The translations under genes and the position numbers were made by a program. A stretch of DNA of 64,000 nucleotides, taken from positions 1,178,001 to 1,242,000 of the forward strand of contig OX596334.1 in assembly GCA_951394405.1 (NCBI GenBank), read 5' to 3'. This DNA comes from Coprinellus micaceus. Taxonomy: Eukaryota; Basidiomycota; Agaricomycetes; Agaricales; Psathyrellaceae. Position 1 is the stretch's first letter. Each line of letters opens with the position of its first letter. Positions 19,925-31,422 of the stretch are shown here, in pieces. The notes beneath the pieces are model-generated. The model had not been told where the DNA came from. It did not search any database and was given only the letters and a program-made list of their open reading frames with translations.

Positions 19925-22900
19925 TGCATTGCAGGGAAGCAACATCGGGATCCATTCCCAAAGCTATCAGCGAATCGCTCAACAGAGCTCCTTGGACGGA
20001 TTCACTCGGACCTCCATGGACCCCTTACTGTACAAACACCAATTGGCTATCGATACTGGATCACATTCATTGATGACCACTCACGGTTCAAGGAGGTCAC
20101 CCTCCTGAAACACAAGAGTGACGCATTCCAAGCCTTCAAAGACTTTGTTGCCAAGAGTGAGCGAAAGCTCGGCACAAAGGTCAAGGAACTTCGTGATGAT
20201 AAAGGGGGGGAATACATGGGGAACGACTTCATTCAATGGTGCAAGGGACTTGGGATCGCACGGCAACACACAGTTAAAGCCACACCTCAACAGAACGGTG
20301 TCAGCGAACGACTCAATCGCACACTGACTGAAGGGGTCATTGCCATGCTCAACCAAGCACGCCTTCCCATGATGTTCTGGGGTGCAGCTGTACTCTATTA
20401 CACAGACATCCTGAATGCGACCCCATCCTCTACATTATCGAATACTACCTCCTATGAAGTCTGGCATAAAGCAAAGCCCGATCTGTCCATGCACCGAGTA
20501 TTTGGCTGCCGCGTATACGTCCATGTATCGCGCAAGGACCGCAAGAACCTCCAGTCACACACAGAGCCTTGTGTCTTTATTGGCTTTGAACCAGGCTACA
20601 AAGGCTGGAAATGCTACAATCCAGTGACGAAGAAGATCACCATATCCCGAGATGTTATCTTCGCTGAAAGCACCTTCCCTGGTCTCTCGACCGTAGGGAA
20701 CGAACAGGCATACACGCCTATAGGCATTAGGGACATCTGGCCAGACACCGATCTTGAACCGGAGAATCCACCTCTTGCACCACCTCATGCTCCCATCGCG
20801 CCACCACCGCCTCCCCATGACCATCCAGATGATGGATCAGACGAGAGCGACAATGATGACGATGGAGACCAAGCAGCACCTCGGACTCCCGAGCGACCTC
20901 CTAAGACTGAGCCTAAAACGCCAGCCACACAGCAACCGTCTGTCCATCCGTCAATTCCACCTACTCCTACGAAACGGGATCCCTCATCTACTCCCTCAAC
21001 GAAACAGCTGCTACCAATACCTGCCTTGTTCCCAGGGCTCCCTGCACCAGCTGAGGATGGACCCATGTTCCCAGAACTACCTCCTCCAGCACTGGTCGCA
21101 CCTCCAGCACCTGCCCAGAAACGCACCCGGCCACCTCCCCCTCCCCCTCGCGAATCAATCCCTCGCAAGGCGAAAGTTCCAAAAGCTCCACCGCTAGTAG
21201 CACAAAGCTCCCGGCCTGTACGAAAAACGGCAACGACCGTCAAGGACTACCAACTCGCGAGTGGAAAAGGGAGACGCGGTACAATTCCAGTAGCCAGGCG
21301 TGAAGGGGGTGAACAGGTAGCAGATCGAGGGGGTGCACAGAGAAACAATCAGCTACCCGAAACAGAGGATGAGGATGAGGATGAAGACGACGATGATGAC
21401 GACGAACCTGTACAACCAATTGCAGCTGAGGACTTTGACCCTGACGACGAACCTGTAGACATGGAAGATGCACTACGTGCCACCAGTATACTTGATTCTC
21501 TCATCAGTCTATACCACGTCCCCCTGGAAGAGACCCTGACTCTCAACCAAGGCATGGAAATGGCATTCTACATGGCACAGGACAAAGCACTAGGAGCGGC
21601 TACACGCCGTCCAGGAGATGCGCCTCGGACACACTGGGAAGCCTTTGCAGGACCAGATGGTGAACACTGGCAGACCGCAGCACAGGTTGAGATTGACGCC
21701 CTAACCACCAATGGCACTTGGGAACTAGTCGAACTACCAGAGGGACGAAAGGTCGTCGGATCACGATGGGTCTTCCTCATCAAACGAAAGGCAGATGGCA
21801 CAATCGACCGCTACAAGGCTCGACTTGTCGCCAAGGGATACTCCCAAATGCCTGGAGTAGACTACGATCAGACATGGGCACCTGCATCTCGTCTCACATC
21901 AATCCGCGCGATCTTCGCCCAAGCAGCCATGGAAGGACACTTCATCGAAACCATTGACGTCGACAATGCCTACCTCAACGGAACAATCGAGGAGCAATAT
22001 GAAGTCTACATGGAGCAAGCGCCAGGGTTTGAGATCAAGAATCCAGACTCAAAGGGACGGAGATGGGTGTGCCGGCTGAAGAAAGGTTTATATGGCTTGA
22101 AACAGAGCGGACGACTATGGTACCAAAAGCTAGCATCAGAGCTTGAAGCGATCGGATTCACCCAAATAAAATCTGACCCGGCTATCTATGTCTGGGAGAT
22201 GGATGGGACCCGCATTGTTGTACCAGTCTTCGTTGACGACATCACCATAACCTCGAAAAGCCAGGAGAAGATCCAATGGCTCAAGGACTCCCTTGCCAAG
22301 GTCTTCAAGATCAAGGATCTCGGACCCACCTCGTACCTGCTTGGAATCAAGGTTGACTACGACCGCGAGAACCGAGTCATGCGCCTATCCCAGACTCAAT
22401 ACATCCTCGACATGCTTGCGCGATTCAAGATGGAGGACTGCTACCCAGTAGGAACTCCAATGGATCCAGGAAGCGGTGCTACTCTCACCAAGTACATTCC
22501 AAACAAGGCTGACGACGAGATGATGAAGAACGTCCCATACATGAATGCCATCGGTGCCCTGATATACCTTATGATTGCGACACGCCCTGACATCGCCTAC
22601 GCTGTTGCCAAACTAGCCCAATACAACTCCAACCCCGGACCTATGCATTGGAAAGCAGTCAAGCACCTATTCCGTTACCTCAAGGGAACCAAAGATCTGA
22701 AGCTCACCTATCGTAACAATGGTAGCAAGATGTCTTCGGAACTCTTTCAAGCATACAGCGACGCAGATCATGCTGGGTGCCTTGACACGCGACGATCCAC
22801 ATCTGGATTTGTCATTAAAATGGGATCAGGAGCAGTTAGTTGGTCGGCAAAGAAGCAATCGACGGTGGCAGACTCCTCAACAGAGGCAGAGTACGTCTCT

Positions 22901-23206
22901 GCGTCGAGCGCTGGAAGGGACATCATCTGGATGCGCACACTCCTGAAGGAACTTGGTCACGACGTCTCTACTCCCTCACCACTCATGGTCGACAACCAAT
23001 CCGCACTCAAGGTTCTCCGGAACCCAGAGCTCCACAGCCGAATGAAGCACATCGATATAAAGATGCATTGGATTCGGGATGCTATCAAGCGAGGCGACAT
23101 TACTGTTCACTTTTTATCTACTACCGATATGATCGCCGATATATTTACTAAACCTTTACCCAAACCTGCTATTGAGCGTCATCGACTTGCTCTTGGACTC
23201 GAGTAG
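19925..23206 (+). pseudogene. copia Gag-Pol polyprotein, C-terminal part (integrase, RT, RNase H)
   Basis: It continues the copia frame from TGC at 19925. The integrase core has RIHSDLHGPL, ITFIDDHSRFK, LRDDKGGEY and TPQQNGVSERLNRT, giving the D,D,E triad. A long Pro- and Asp/Glu-rich linker with a run of Asp/Glu (near 21355-21410) separates it from the reverse transcriptase. The RT runs from WELVELPEGRKVVGSRWVF through ETIDVDNAYLNG to the active-site PVFVDDITITS. RNase H has AYSDADHAG, DTRRSTSGF and DSSTEAEYVSAS. It ends at 23206, 27 bp before the 3' LTR. There are no stops or frameshifts in this half. The only lesion of the polyprotein is the gypsy insertion. Confidence 0.92.
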
Positions 23207-23233
23207 ATACAGAGACATTACATTGAGGGGGTG

Positions 23234-23616
23234 TGTTAGAAGACAATGCTCATGTCAACTCTATCTCTACAAAGAATACCTCTATTTCGAACGTTTTACT
23301 TATCTTCTATTGTTCTACAGAGAACAACAACCACCTTGTATTATTCCCATTATACTCGCACTTATTGTTCTCTTATCTCCACCTTATCTCCATTCACTAC
23401 TATTGTTCTCTACTTATGGAACGTCTATTGTTCTTTCTTATTGTTCCGTATATAGGTTATCTATTGTTCTCTACAGTATATAGTCCACACTGTAAGTGGG
23501 TGAGTCCCCATCAAACTCTCCCCACTTACAGGTGCGTATCTTGTATACCCTACTTACTTTCAATCTAACATCGAACTCTCCCCACTTACAGTGGGTCATA
23601 CTTGCATCGTTCTACA
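23234..23616 (+). repeat. copia 3' LTR
   Basis: 383 bp, apparently identical to 9666-10048, preceded by the purine tract TGAGGGGGTG and followed by target duplication TTAAT. Confidence 0.92.
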
Positions 23617-25970
23617 TTAATAACGGCAGGTGCGGTGGGCGGGGCTGGGAGTGATGTTGCGGAGGAGGCGAGATTCGCCTTCTCTATCGGAACGACAGGG
23701 CGTGCTCGAGGCTTGACAAGCTTTGCCTCCCCCGCAGCGGGACCTCCGGCGATGGGCTTGTTGACGGGAGGAGGAACGGGCCTATCGATGGGGGGAGGAG
23801 CGGGATTGGCTGTGGCAGGGGGAGGGACGGCCTTGGCGGTGCCTGTCGGGTGAGTGCGGGCTTTGGAAGTGGCCGGTTCCTTGACTGGCTTGTCGACGTT
23901 CTTCGCTACGTGGTCGACGTTCTTCGGTGGCTCGTCGTCGGCTTCCGACTCAACCTCCCGCTGTTCCTTCTTCGGCCCAAGGTCATTCGACTGCTCTTCT
24001 TCGAGCTTGATGATGCGCTCCTCCTTCTCAGCGAGCGCAGCCGCGAATCGCTCGGGGGCTAGTAGAAGGTGAAGTCAGTTCAATTCAACGAGATCCAATG
24101 GGAGACGTACTGAAGAGACTCGTCTTGCTCCACGACCTCAACTGTTTCACGATCTTCCCAGCAAGGGTGGGGTCAACGTCTGTGACAAGCCTGCCGTTTG
24201 CGTCCTGGCCGTAGGCAACACTGCATAAACATGGCATCGTCAGGCAAAGCAAACACTCATAAACAACAACACTCACACCCTGCTCTTCATCTTCTCTGGG
24301 TTCTGAGGGTCAGGGGCAACACCGATGGTAATCGTGGTCATCGCTGCGTGCTCCCAGTAGAGCTTCGCGTTTTCCACCATGAAGGTGTTGATTCGATCGA
24401 GGGCTCTGCGTCAACCAACCTTTAGTTCAACCACAGCTGATATACATCATAACTCCTACTTACTCGGCCCTCAACTCAGCATCCCTGGCAAGGCCACGCC
24501 CCGAACGATCCATATCAGCAGCACGATCCATTTCCTCTTTCTCCTGGATTATCGCCTCCGCAACTGCCCTCTTATCATCCTCGGACGCGAGCTCCAAGTT
24601 GCGCTTGATGACGTCGTTGCGGACCTGCAGGTTCCAACCCTTCTTCTTGGCCTCCGCCCTGTTAGCCTTCTCGACGGAGCTCTCCTCTATCAGCTTGCCA
24701 TCCTCGCCCACAACGAGTCCAGTCTGCTCCTCCTCATCCTCAGCAACAGGACCACCCCCATGCGCACGGAACGCGCTCATCTCCGTCTCAATCAAGGGGT
24801 CGAGCCAGTCTTGGTTGAGGCGATAGAAGATTTCCGAACGGTGGTGGCAACGACGCTGCTTGGCGACGAACGTCTTCGCAGCGGCAGAGATGGCCTTGTT
24901 GCTAGATCCGCAAGCTACAGGGCGGGGAACCTCGCCGTAGGCCTTCTTGTGGAGGTAGCGGAACAGCGTCTTGATTTGCTGAAGACATCTCGGTAAGTGT
25001 CACTTCCTCTCAATGCCATTTCTCAAACTCACCTGAGAGCGAGACTCCATAGCATTCGCGAAGATCTCAGTCTCGGCGGGCGTCATCTCGTAGTTGTCGC
25101 CCCGAACATGAGGCCCAAGCTTCCCGGTGGTCACCAGCTCCTCCTTGAGAGGAAACTTCTCGAAGAATTCGCCAATGACAGTGCTCCAGAAGCGCCTGAT
25201 GGCCTTTTTCCCCTCCTTTACCGCAGTGTCGTAGACGGGGAGGTTGTCTTCGACGAATGGGCGCTGACCGCCAGAAGTCCAAGGGACGGTGGGCATGGCT
25301 CGAAGGATGATGTTGACGGACAGATGTGAGTGACCAGTGAACGATGCAGAGGTGTGGTGTGGCAGAGAGAGGGCGCCGAAGATATACAGAAACTTCGGTG
25401 AAGAATGGGGGTGAAGAAATGGGTCGCTCAAAGGTCCTTTTATGTAGTCGCCCAAGGGGTCAGGAAATTGAATGCCAAAGGTGAGTTGAGTCGATTTGGT
25501 TTCAGAATTCGGCTCGCCCTGAGTTGCTATCCACCCGTAGTCGTGTTTCTATTGGCTCTTCAGAGCTTGAAAAGGTATGCGCATGGTTTATCCGTCATCC
25601 GTCATTCCAGAAGTCGCGGCGCACTTGGCTCGGTCGGCGCTAATCCTTGATACCCCATCCTCTCACCTCACGGCTACAATCAAACTGGGCTCAGCGAACT
25701 TGGCGATTCATCGAGATAACGGATGACCTATCGCTGACGAGTAGAGATGGCATGAGGCTTCCGACGCCAGGTTCCACCGCCAGTGTGATCCACCGTGTTT
25801 GTACTCGGCGTATGGGTAAGTTCACATCATGCATCCTTTCTCTGCTGGGAATCCAAGCCCCTGACATGCTCTTGATTTCAGCGATAGGCAGGTTAAACAC
25901 ATAGATATCGTGTTGTACAAGCCATGAGTCCATTCACGCCCGAATTCTCATCCTCCAGTTCCCCGTCCAA

Positions 25971-26458
25971 CTAACCCTCAAAGCCAATAGCATTGGCCTC
26001 CTCCGCGACCCTACGCTGAGCATGAAGCCACACCAATGTGACGCGAATGCGCTGAGGGACAGTCAACGAGGCATACAAGGTACGATAGCGACCAATCGCA
26101 CCTTCATCTTCTCCCACTCCCCGATGTTCACGATCTCCGCCTCCCTCTCAGTGAGACCACGCCCAGGACGTATGGCTTCAGGTGGAAGCAACCCACGTTC
26201 GACGAGCTCGGGAGCGATTGGCCATCGCATGAACCAGTGCTTCCTGAGCATGTCCCAGAACCCCCTCTGGCCGAGGCGCTGTGCGCTCGTATACTGCGGC
26301 TCCAGCTCCCGAAAATACTCGCGCTGCTCCTGCGTAGCCCACGACCAAGTAAAATCTCGGAGACACCGTGCCGAAGTCGGCTGTGTGGTGGGAGTGGCAG
26401 GGGTGTTGGTGGGACTGGGAGCGGTGGCGGTAGGCATGGTTGTGCTGGGGGTCGACAT
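25971..26458 (-). CDS. KDZ cargo gene B, short relative of cargo gene A's N-terminus
   Basis: Minus strand from ATG at 26458. Exon 1 ends after EKMK at a GTGCGA donor. An about 55-bp intron follows, and exon 2 encodes RIRVTLVWLHAQRRVAEE and stops at 25971. The predicted protein is about 145 residues. After a Thr/Pro-rich start, it has WATQEQREYFRELEPQY and GFWDMLRKHWFMRWPIAPEL. The spacing of the Trp/Phe residues resembles RRFWSTVIGEFFEKFP in cargo gene A, 0.7 kb further on the same strand. This looks like a stand-alone version of that N-terminal module. The function is not known. A truncated duplicate of gene A or a separate partner protein are both possible. Confidence 0.55.
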
Positions 26459-26593
26459 CGTGGTGGTTGAGAGACAAGATTCAGATGATTCTCGCCCTTC
26501 ACACCTTCCACATGTAAGCTAAATCATTTGGGGATTATATCGGGATTATTTGACTACCACAGGACAACCTATCTCATCGCGATTACCACCTTT

Positions 26594-27479
26594 TCAAGCG
26601 TTAGACCCGGGTGCAGATTTCCCTTCCGAGTTGGACCCTTCGGCCACAGAGATTGGCTTGTCACTGTTGCCACCCTGCCCGCCCGAGGGCCTGGCCTCGT
26701 CGTACCAGCCCACAGATTCGTTGTCAACTCCTCCTTCCTCACAGGAGGTCTGAGAGGAAGATTCGACACCTTCAACGTCGCTCCCATTGGCGTCATCGCC
26801 TTCGAGCGTGACTTGTTCCAGGAAATCGAGCATGGTGCGAGTCTCTTCGTAGTACCTTCCGCGGATTATCAGCCAGCACATTAAGTAGACACGAGTGTAC
26901 AACGTACGCCTCGTTCTCCTCGTTCTCCCTTCTTGCCTTCTCTCTCAGCCTTTCCTCTTCTGCCTGGTCCTCTCCCCACTTCTTCTCCCAGCGAGGCCTT
27001 TCCATAGCGTACAGGTCTTGGTAGCGGCACCGGTCCTCCCTGAGACGCTGTTCCTCTAGCACAAAGGATTCGCAATACCCATCGGTGACCTCCCTAGAGA
27101 CCTCACCCTGCCCAGCAAGTCGAATCTTACCACCTTCGCGTTTCATCCAGAGCCGCTCTGGATCAACGTACTCCTCGGGTCCATAGCAAGAGTCGCCCTC
27201 ACAGGTTGCCCCACTCGCCTCCTTGGCCTTTCGGCGTCTGCGCAGAAGTGGCGATACGTGATTGAAGTTTCAGCTGAAATACGGTAAACGCACTGTTTCT
27301 CCTCCTCCCAGATACGTTTGAATTGGTCGTAAATTTGTTCATGGGATGCTCCACGCGTTTTGCTGGGGGGGGAGACGGGGCGTCAGCGACTCTAACATGC
27401 ACACACGGCAGAGTTCTCACATCTTCAGAGACGAGACGGCCCGTGAAGGGAGCGGGCGGTGAACCGATTGGCGATCCAT
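26594..27479 (-). CDS. KDZ cargo gene C, charged helical protein of unknown function
   Basis: Minus strand from a probable ATG at 27479. There are four or five short exons. Donors GTGAGA, GTGCGT and GTACGT with matching AG acceptors keep the frame. The second exon has SHEQIYDQFKRIWEEEKQ. The third has SCYGPEEYVDPERLW and a Glu/Arg-rich helix (EEERLREKARRENEENE). The last exon is acidic and Ser-rich and stops at 26594. No catalytic motif is seen. The gene lies between cargo genes B and D, all on the same strand, at 100-200 bp spacings. Confidence 0.5.
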
Positions 27480-27684
27480 GAGTAAAGGCGGGATGCGAAG
27501 GGGACGATGGGGGACAAGGGGAAGGTCAGTGGGAAGAGAAACCAGATTCACTGATTTCGCCGACACCCACCATCAGAATATGATAAGCCGGTGAGTCCCA
27601 AAGTCCTAATCCAAGTCACCGATACCGACCGAACAAATATCACAGCGGGCGTCTAATTCCTTACGGCGTCTACAAACGACTAAT

Positions 27685-28511
27685 CTACATTTCCCGGTCT
27701 TCATAGGAAGGTCGCTGACGTACAGTCCCATCGGCGTTGATAGGTGAACGCAACAAGGAACGGGGTCGCAAGCTCCTACCCTCGCTATCTTCGACTGCAC
27801 TCTGTGCATCTTCCCCTGAGCCACTGGTGCTTGCTTCCCCAACATTGGGAATCGTTAGGGTAGACACGTCCTCGCCGACTTGGTGGGAGGGTGGTTGGTT
27901 GCTGCACGAAGCGCCATGGAGTTGCGGGGACTCTTCAATTGAGGGCGATGGTCGAGGAGGTAGGACCGGAGGAGGTAGAGTTGAGGGGAACGAAGTGGCA
28001 GGTAGCCAACGGGGGCGAGTTCCTAAGAGCACAAGCTCGACAAGCTCGAGTCGAGCTTGCAGTTCCCAGGCTCTGCGCGCTGTTTCTCTCGGGTGAATGG
28101 GGGTGTCAAAAGGCGTGAACTGATAGTTTAGCCAGTGTTGCCAGCGTCTCTCCTCATCCGGCATCTCTAGCTCGTTCTCCAATGCCAGGAGCGTCGAAGC
28201 GATGATGCGGGAGAGTTCACTAGCAATAGAATACATACACCCTCATTAGCGTTGATCATCGAGTCAAGACTCAATCAAGACTGGCACTACACTCACATCA
28301 AGTTCCGAGCCGTCCAGCGAAAGACCCGATTGGCATAGACGAAGGTCGGTACTTCAACGTCTGAGGGAAGCTCGGCGGGGAGGGCCTCGTAGAAGGGTAT
28401 CCTCACGATCCGCTGCCACCGCCCCTCTGGCTCTGGCTCTGGATTCCCGGGTTCGTCGTCGCTGTCGGACGTCGGTTGTAGACTCCTCTCCACGTCGTCT
28501 GATGAGTCCAT
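27685..28511 (-). CDS. KDZ cargo gene D, unknown function
   Basis: Minus strand from ATG at 28511. The first exon encodes an acidic start (MDSSDDVERSLQPTSDSDDE) and IPFYEALPAELP, ending near 28297. A second exon begins around 28215 with ELSRIIASTLLALENELEMP and RRWQHWLNYQFTPFDTP. A Pro/Ser-rich low-complexity tail ends SYEDREM at 27685. There is no recognisable domain. The start faces cargo gene E across a 0.7-kb spacer. Confidence 0.5.
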
Positions 28512-29230
28512 GGCGAGAGCACAGTGGGAAGGGAACAGGTTCCCAAGAGATGGTGTTCAAAAGGCGGACCTTTATACTCGGGTATGCATCACTCCCGTGT
28601 CCCGTTGCGGATCGGGATAATCTATAAGACCCAAGATCGCGATCTATGAACTTGTCCCAGCCTACCGGACAAGGTTCGGACAGGGATGTGAATTCCGTGC
28701 TGGACTTCTAGGAAGGAAAGCTTATGAAGCTAAGATCTCCCCACTAGGCGTTGGTATTGTAGAAATATTTGGTTCAATTGTTCTCTGGGATAGCAGAGGG
28801 ACAGAATGCAGTGATCCTTGGGCAGATGGAATATGGGAGGATTTGGGAAACGAGGGAGACGTCTGCATATCCATAAATGTGAGACGAAAGTGAGACGCGC
28901 GACATGAATTCCTATCATTACATCCTTAAGCAGCTCCCGCTATCGACAACCTACTTCTTAATCGTGCATTGCGGCCTAACCGCTGTGGGAAGAAATTGGA
29001 TTTTTGAGTTCCAAATGTTATATAGAATCACAGCGCCAAGCTGCGATGTTATCGTGGCACTGGGTTACCGTTAAAAAGGCTGAAAGGCATTTATATACGT
29101 GAGACGAATGCGCTTGGTGAGACGCGGCGGAGGCTAACTTTCGGAGCCATCAACCACGCTTCTTAAATTGAAACCACCACTTCCTCGTTCAAACCGCCAC
29201 CCACTCTGAGCAGATTGTCTGATACGGGCT
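28512..29230. other. Divergent promoter region between cargo genes D and E
   Basis: A 0.7-kb spacer between two head-to-head genes. TTATATA near 29090 could serve gene E. I see no ORF, repeat or RNA gene here. Confidence 0.4.
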
Positions 29231-30106
29231 ATGGGACGTCGAAGGCTCTATGCGACTGATGAAGAGCGCCACGCTGCTGGGCGAGAGCGTAGTCGGCTCT
29301 ACTATGAGAGGTATGTGGTCAATCGGACGCTGCCGCCCTTCTAACGTTTGCTCTACAGTAAGCGTGAAGCCATATGTGGGGCGAGGAGGATGAAGTACGA
29401 CATCCAGAAGGCCAAGAAGGTCTCTCCGGTGGGCCAAACCGGTAAATCTTCCAAGTCGTTGACGGACGAGGAACGTAAGTTCAAGAACCGGATGAAGTCT
29501 CGTCGGTACTACGAGAGGTAAGTTCTTGACTTGACTCTTGTTACTGCTTCCCCTGGCTGAAGGCAGTAGGAAGAAGTCTGTGATCAAATTAAGGAGGCAG
29601 AGTCACCGTAGCGGTCGTACAACTAGCTCGAGGTACGTTTGAGTCGCCTCCCAACTACCCAAAAGCTCTGCTCACCAGATAACCCCTTTATTCATCCTTC
29701 GTCCAGTGCTACGGCCTTGGGATGTCGGGTAAACAGCAGCATCTGGCAGCAGCATCTCTCATACTTCTGGGGCGAGCTCCCAAAGGCTTTGCAACACAAG
29801 GACGTCAAGACCTTTGTCGACGGTGTTGCAACCTGTTACCTCAGGGATGGCTTGAGATCTGGTCTGGAGAACTCGTACAAACCGCTCAAGGACCTCGATC
29901 GCCGTGTCAGGAACTTTCAAGCGGACGTCCTCAACAAGTTGGGTGCCGGCGCTGAACTGAAGGAGACCATGGCCCTTCTTTCGGAGATCGACAGGGTCGT
30001 CGAGCTCCTCGAAGATTTGGAGCTGTTGGCAATCGGTGAAGGAAGGCCTGGTTTCATGGAGAAATACACCCAGCGCGAGTTACTGTACCAGCGGAGGCTC
30101 CGTTAG
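29231..30106 (+). CDS. KDZ cargo gene E, repeated basic-helix protein
   Basis: Four exons with introns of about 50-80 bp (donors GTATGT, GTAAGT, GTACGT). The ATG at 29231 begins MGRRRLYATDEERHAAGRER. Exons 1-2 carry two copies of one motif: DEERHAAGRERSRLYYERKRE and DEERKFKNRMKSRRYYERRKK. Each ends at an ER|K/R splice junction, so the repeat unit follows exon boundaries. The motif is strongly basic with spaced Arg, like a bZIP basic region, and is likely to bind DNA or RNA. The last exon encodes a helical domain (QHLSYFWGELPKALQHKDVK ... LLSEIDRVVELLEDLELLA) and stops at 30106. It lies upstream of the transposase on the same strand, which fits a transposition accessory role, but this is inference. 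Confidence 0.65.
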
Positions 30107-31422
30107 TTGTATCAATAAGTCCTGAATTCCAATCCCTCATCTCTTCGACCTACTGCTCCTCCTGTGCTGCGATAGGCCCTCATTCCTGAGCGTCTTATCT
30201 CCCCCATAGTTACTATTCGCGCAAGGGCATGCATTTTCAAGCTAACACGTGCAATTAGGAACCATGTGTGCCGCTTTTCTGAGAGTGCTTTTGGCCAAAC
30301 ATTGCGACCAGGATCCTGCCCAATGGGAGAGTGGCTCCTGTACCCTCGAAACCTCATCACAAGGTCGCCTCCATGCCCCGTGGATCTGTAAGGCTCACGC
30401 TTCAGCCGTTCCTTTCGGAAAATCGGCAATCCACCAAACGTAGACGGTAGCTCATTTAGAGGTCAATAGGAGGTGTAGAATTTACGCCATTAGTCGAGTA
30501 GAACCCTTTCTTCCAGTTCAATGGCGCACATTGTGATCCCCAATTGGTGTCAATCCCCGGGTGCCTTGAGCCAATCTTCCAATGTGATCATGGCTACAAC
30601 CCTGAACCCTGTTCCTTCTCAGTGACGCAAATGAAACGCAGGATCTCAAATGTCGCCATTTGCTAGCGCTCGTTATCTCTCCCTCCATTCTCGGGTGAAC
30701 GCGAAGCGCTTAGCGACGACCGGCGATTGCGGGTGCATTTTGTTGGAATAAACCGAAGTCTTCAGCCAGACGCTTCGTATTGCCTTTGCGCCAATCGAGA
30801 ATTTGGCAAGTTCTGAGTCTACGCCCTGCCTGCTGCAGATATTGGGTAGTCCCCGCACTTGACTTACCATGCGTCTTGTGTTCAGCCCATTAAAGTCTGA
30901 AGCGATTCCCACCAACCGGATCCGAAATGGAAACTCAGTATCCGGACTCAGAGAGGTAGCACATGGCTCACCGGTCATCGGAGTCTGCTGTGCCTGGCAC
31001 AGTCTTCTAAGACTTCCACGGTCTTTACAACTGAGCCAGCCCTGCGTCGCGAACTGGGTCAATTCAAGTCATCGTTCTCAAAATATCCAAAAAAATATCA
31101 TAGAAATCGACCGTCGCACATGGCCCTTGGCCAGCTCAGCTCAGCGGTCATCGGAGGTGGGCTGTGCATGGATGACTATCTGGAATTCTCTGTCAGGCCC
31201 GAATTTCCAATTGAACCGCATGCGTGCGGTGAGCAAGGTCATCTCATAGGCGTCATGAGATAATCGCGGGTTTCCTAGACAGCCCTTGCGGCAGTGTTCT
31301 GGATTCTGGAGTCTCACAGGGGCATTGATGTCGGAGCTCCCACCCTCGCCCGCCCCTCCTCCAATAATTCGAATCCACCCTCTTTCCTACCTCTTTCCAC
31401 CTTTCCGCCATTCTCCCCCGAA
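30107..31422. other. Spacer between cargo gene E and the KDZ transposase
   Basis: 1.3 kb without a supported gene. A segment around CGGTCATCGGAG near 30978 has an imperfect second copy near 31148, so part of the spacer is an old local duplication. The last about 150 bp form the transposase promoter and leader. Confidence 0.4.

Larger units (their letters stand above)
9666..23616 (+). mobile_element. Ty1/copia LTR retrotransposon (6.2 kb plus a nested gypsy element)
   Basis: The element has 383-bp LTRs at both ends that look identical, TG..CA termini, and a 5-bp target duplication TTAAT (9661-9665 and 23617-23621). It has a primer-binding site after the 5' LTR and a purine tract TGAGGGGGTG before the 3' LTR. 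One gag-pol frame is split by a gypsy insertion at 12182-19919. The pol order (protease, integrase, reverse transcriptase, RNase H) is diagnostic of copia. Identical LTRs mean the insertion is young. It lies antisense to the KDZ cargo gene it interrupts. Without the gypsy element and its duplication the length is 6,208 bp. Confidence 0.93.
8707..25296 (-). pseudogene. KDZ cargo gene A, Agaricomycete DNA-binding-like family, split by copia
   Basis: Read on the minus strand from ATG at 25296. Exons run about 25296-25033, 24978-24464, then three more to the copia insertion, and continue at 9660 down to a stop at 8707. Donors such as GTGAGT and GTAAGT and matching acceptors are visible. The N-terminus has a conserved Trp/Phe-rich segment (RRFWSTVIGEFFEKFPLKEE). 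The middle has RSEIFYRLNQDWLDP and MTTITIGVAPDPQNPEKM. An acidic region and a Lys/Arg-rich tail near KPKARKRK follow. The same architecture occurs in the gene at 55057-57157, which also lies beside a KDZ transposase, so I treat both as one KDZ-associated family. Nuclear DNA binding is a guess from the basic tail. Removing copia and one TTAAT leaves a continuous frame (PAVI then NDST), so the gene was intact before that insertion. Confidence 0.7.

Noticed and set aside
20785..21243. Minus-strand Gly-rich ORF opposite copia pol
   Set aside because: It is a shadow of the Pro-rich linker between copia integrase and reverse transcriptase.
30673..31249. ORFs in the spacer upstream of the KDZ transposase
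   Set aside because: They overlap on both strands, have no start context or family character, and part of the spacer is a local duplication.
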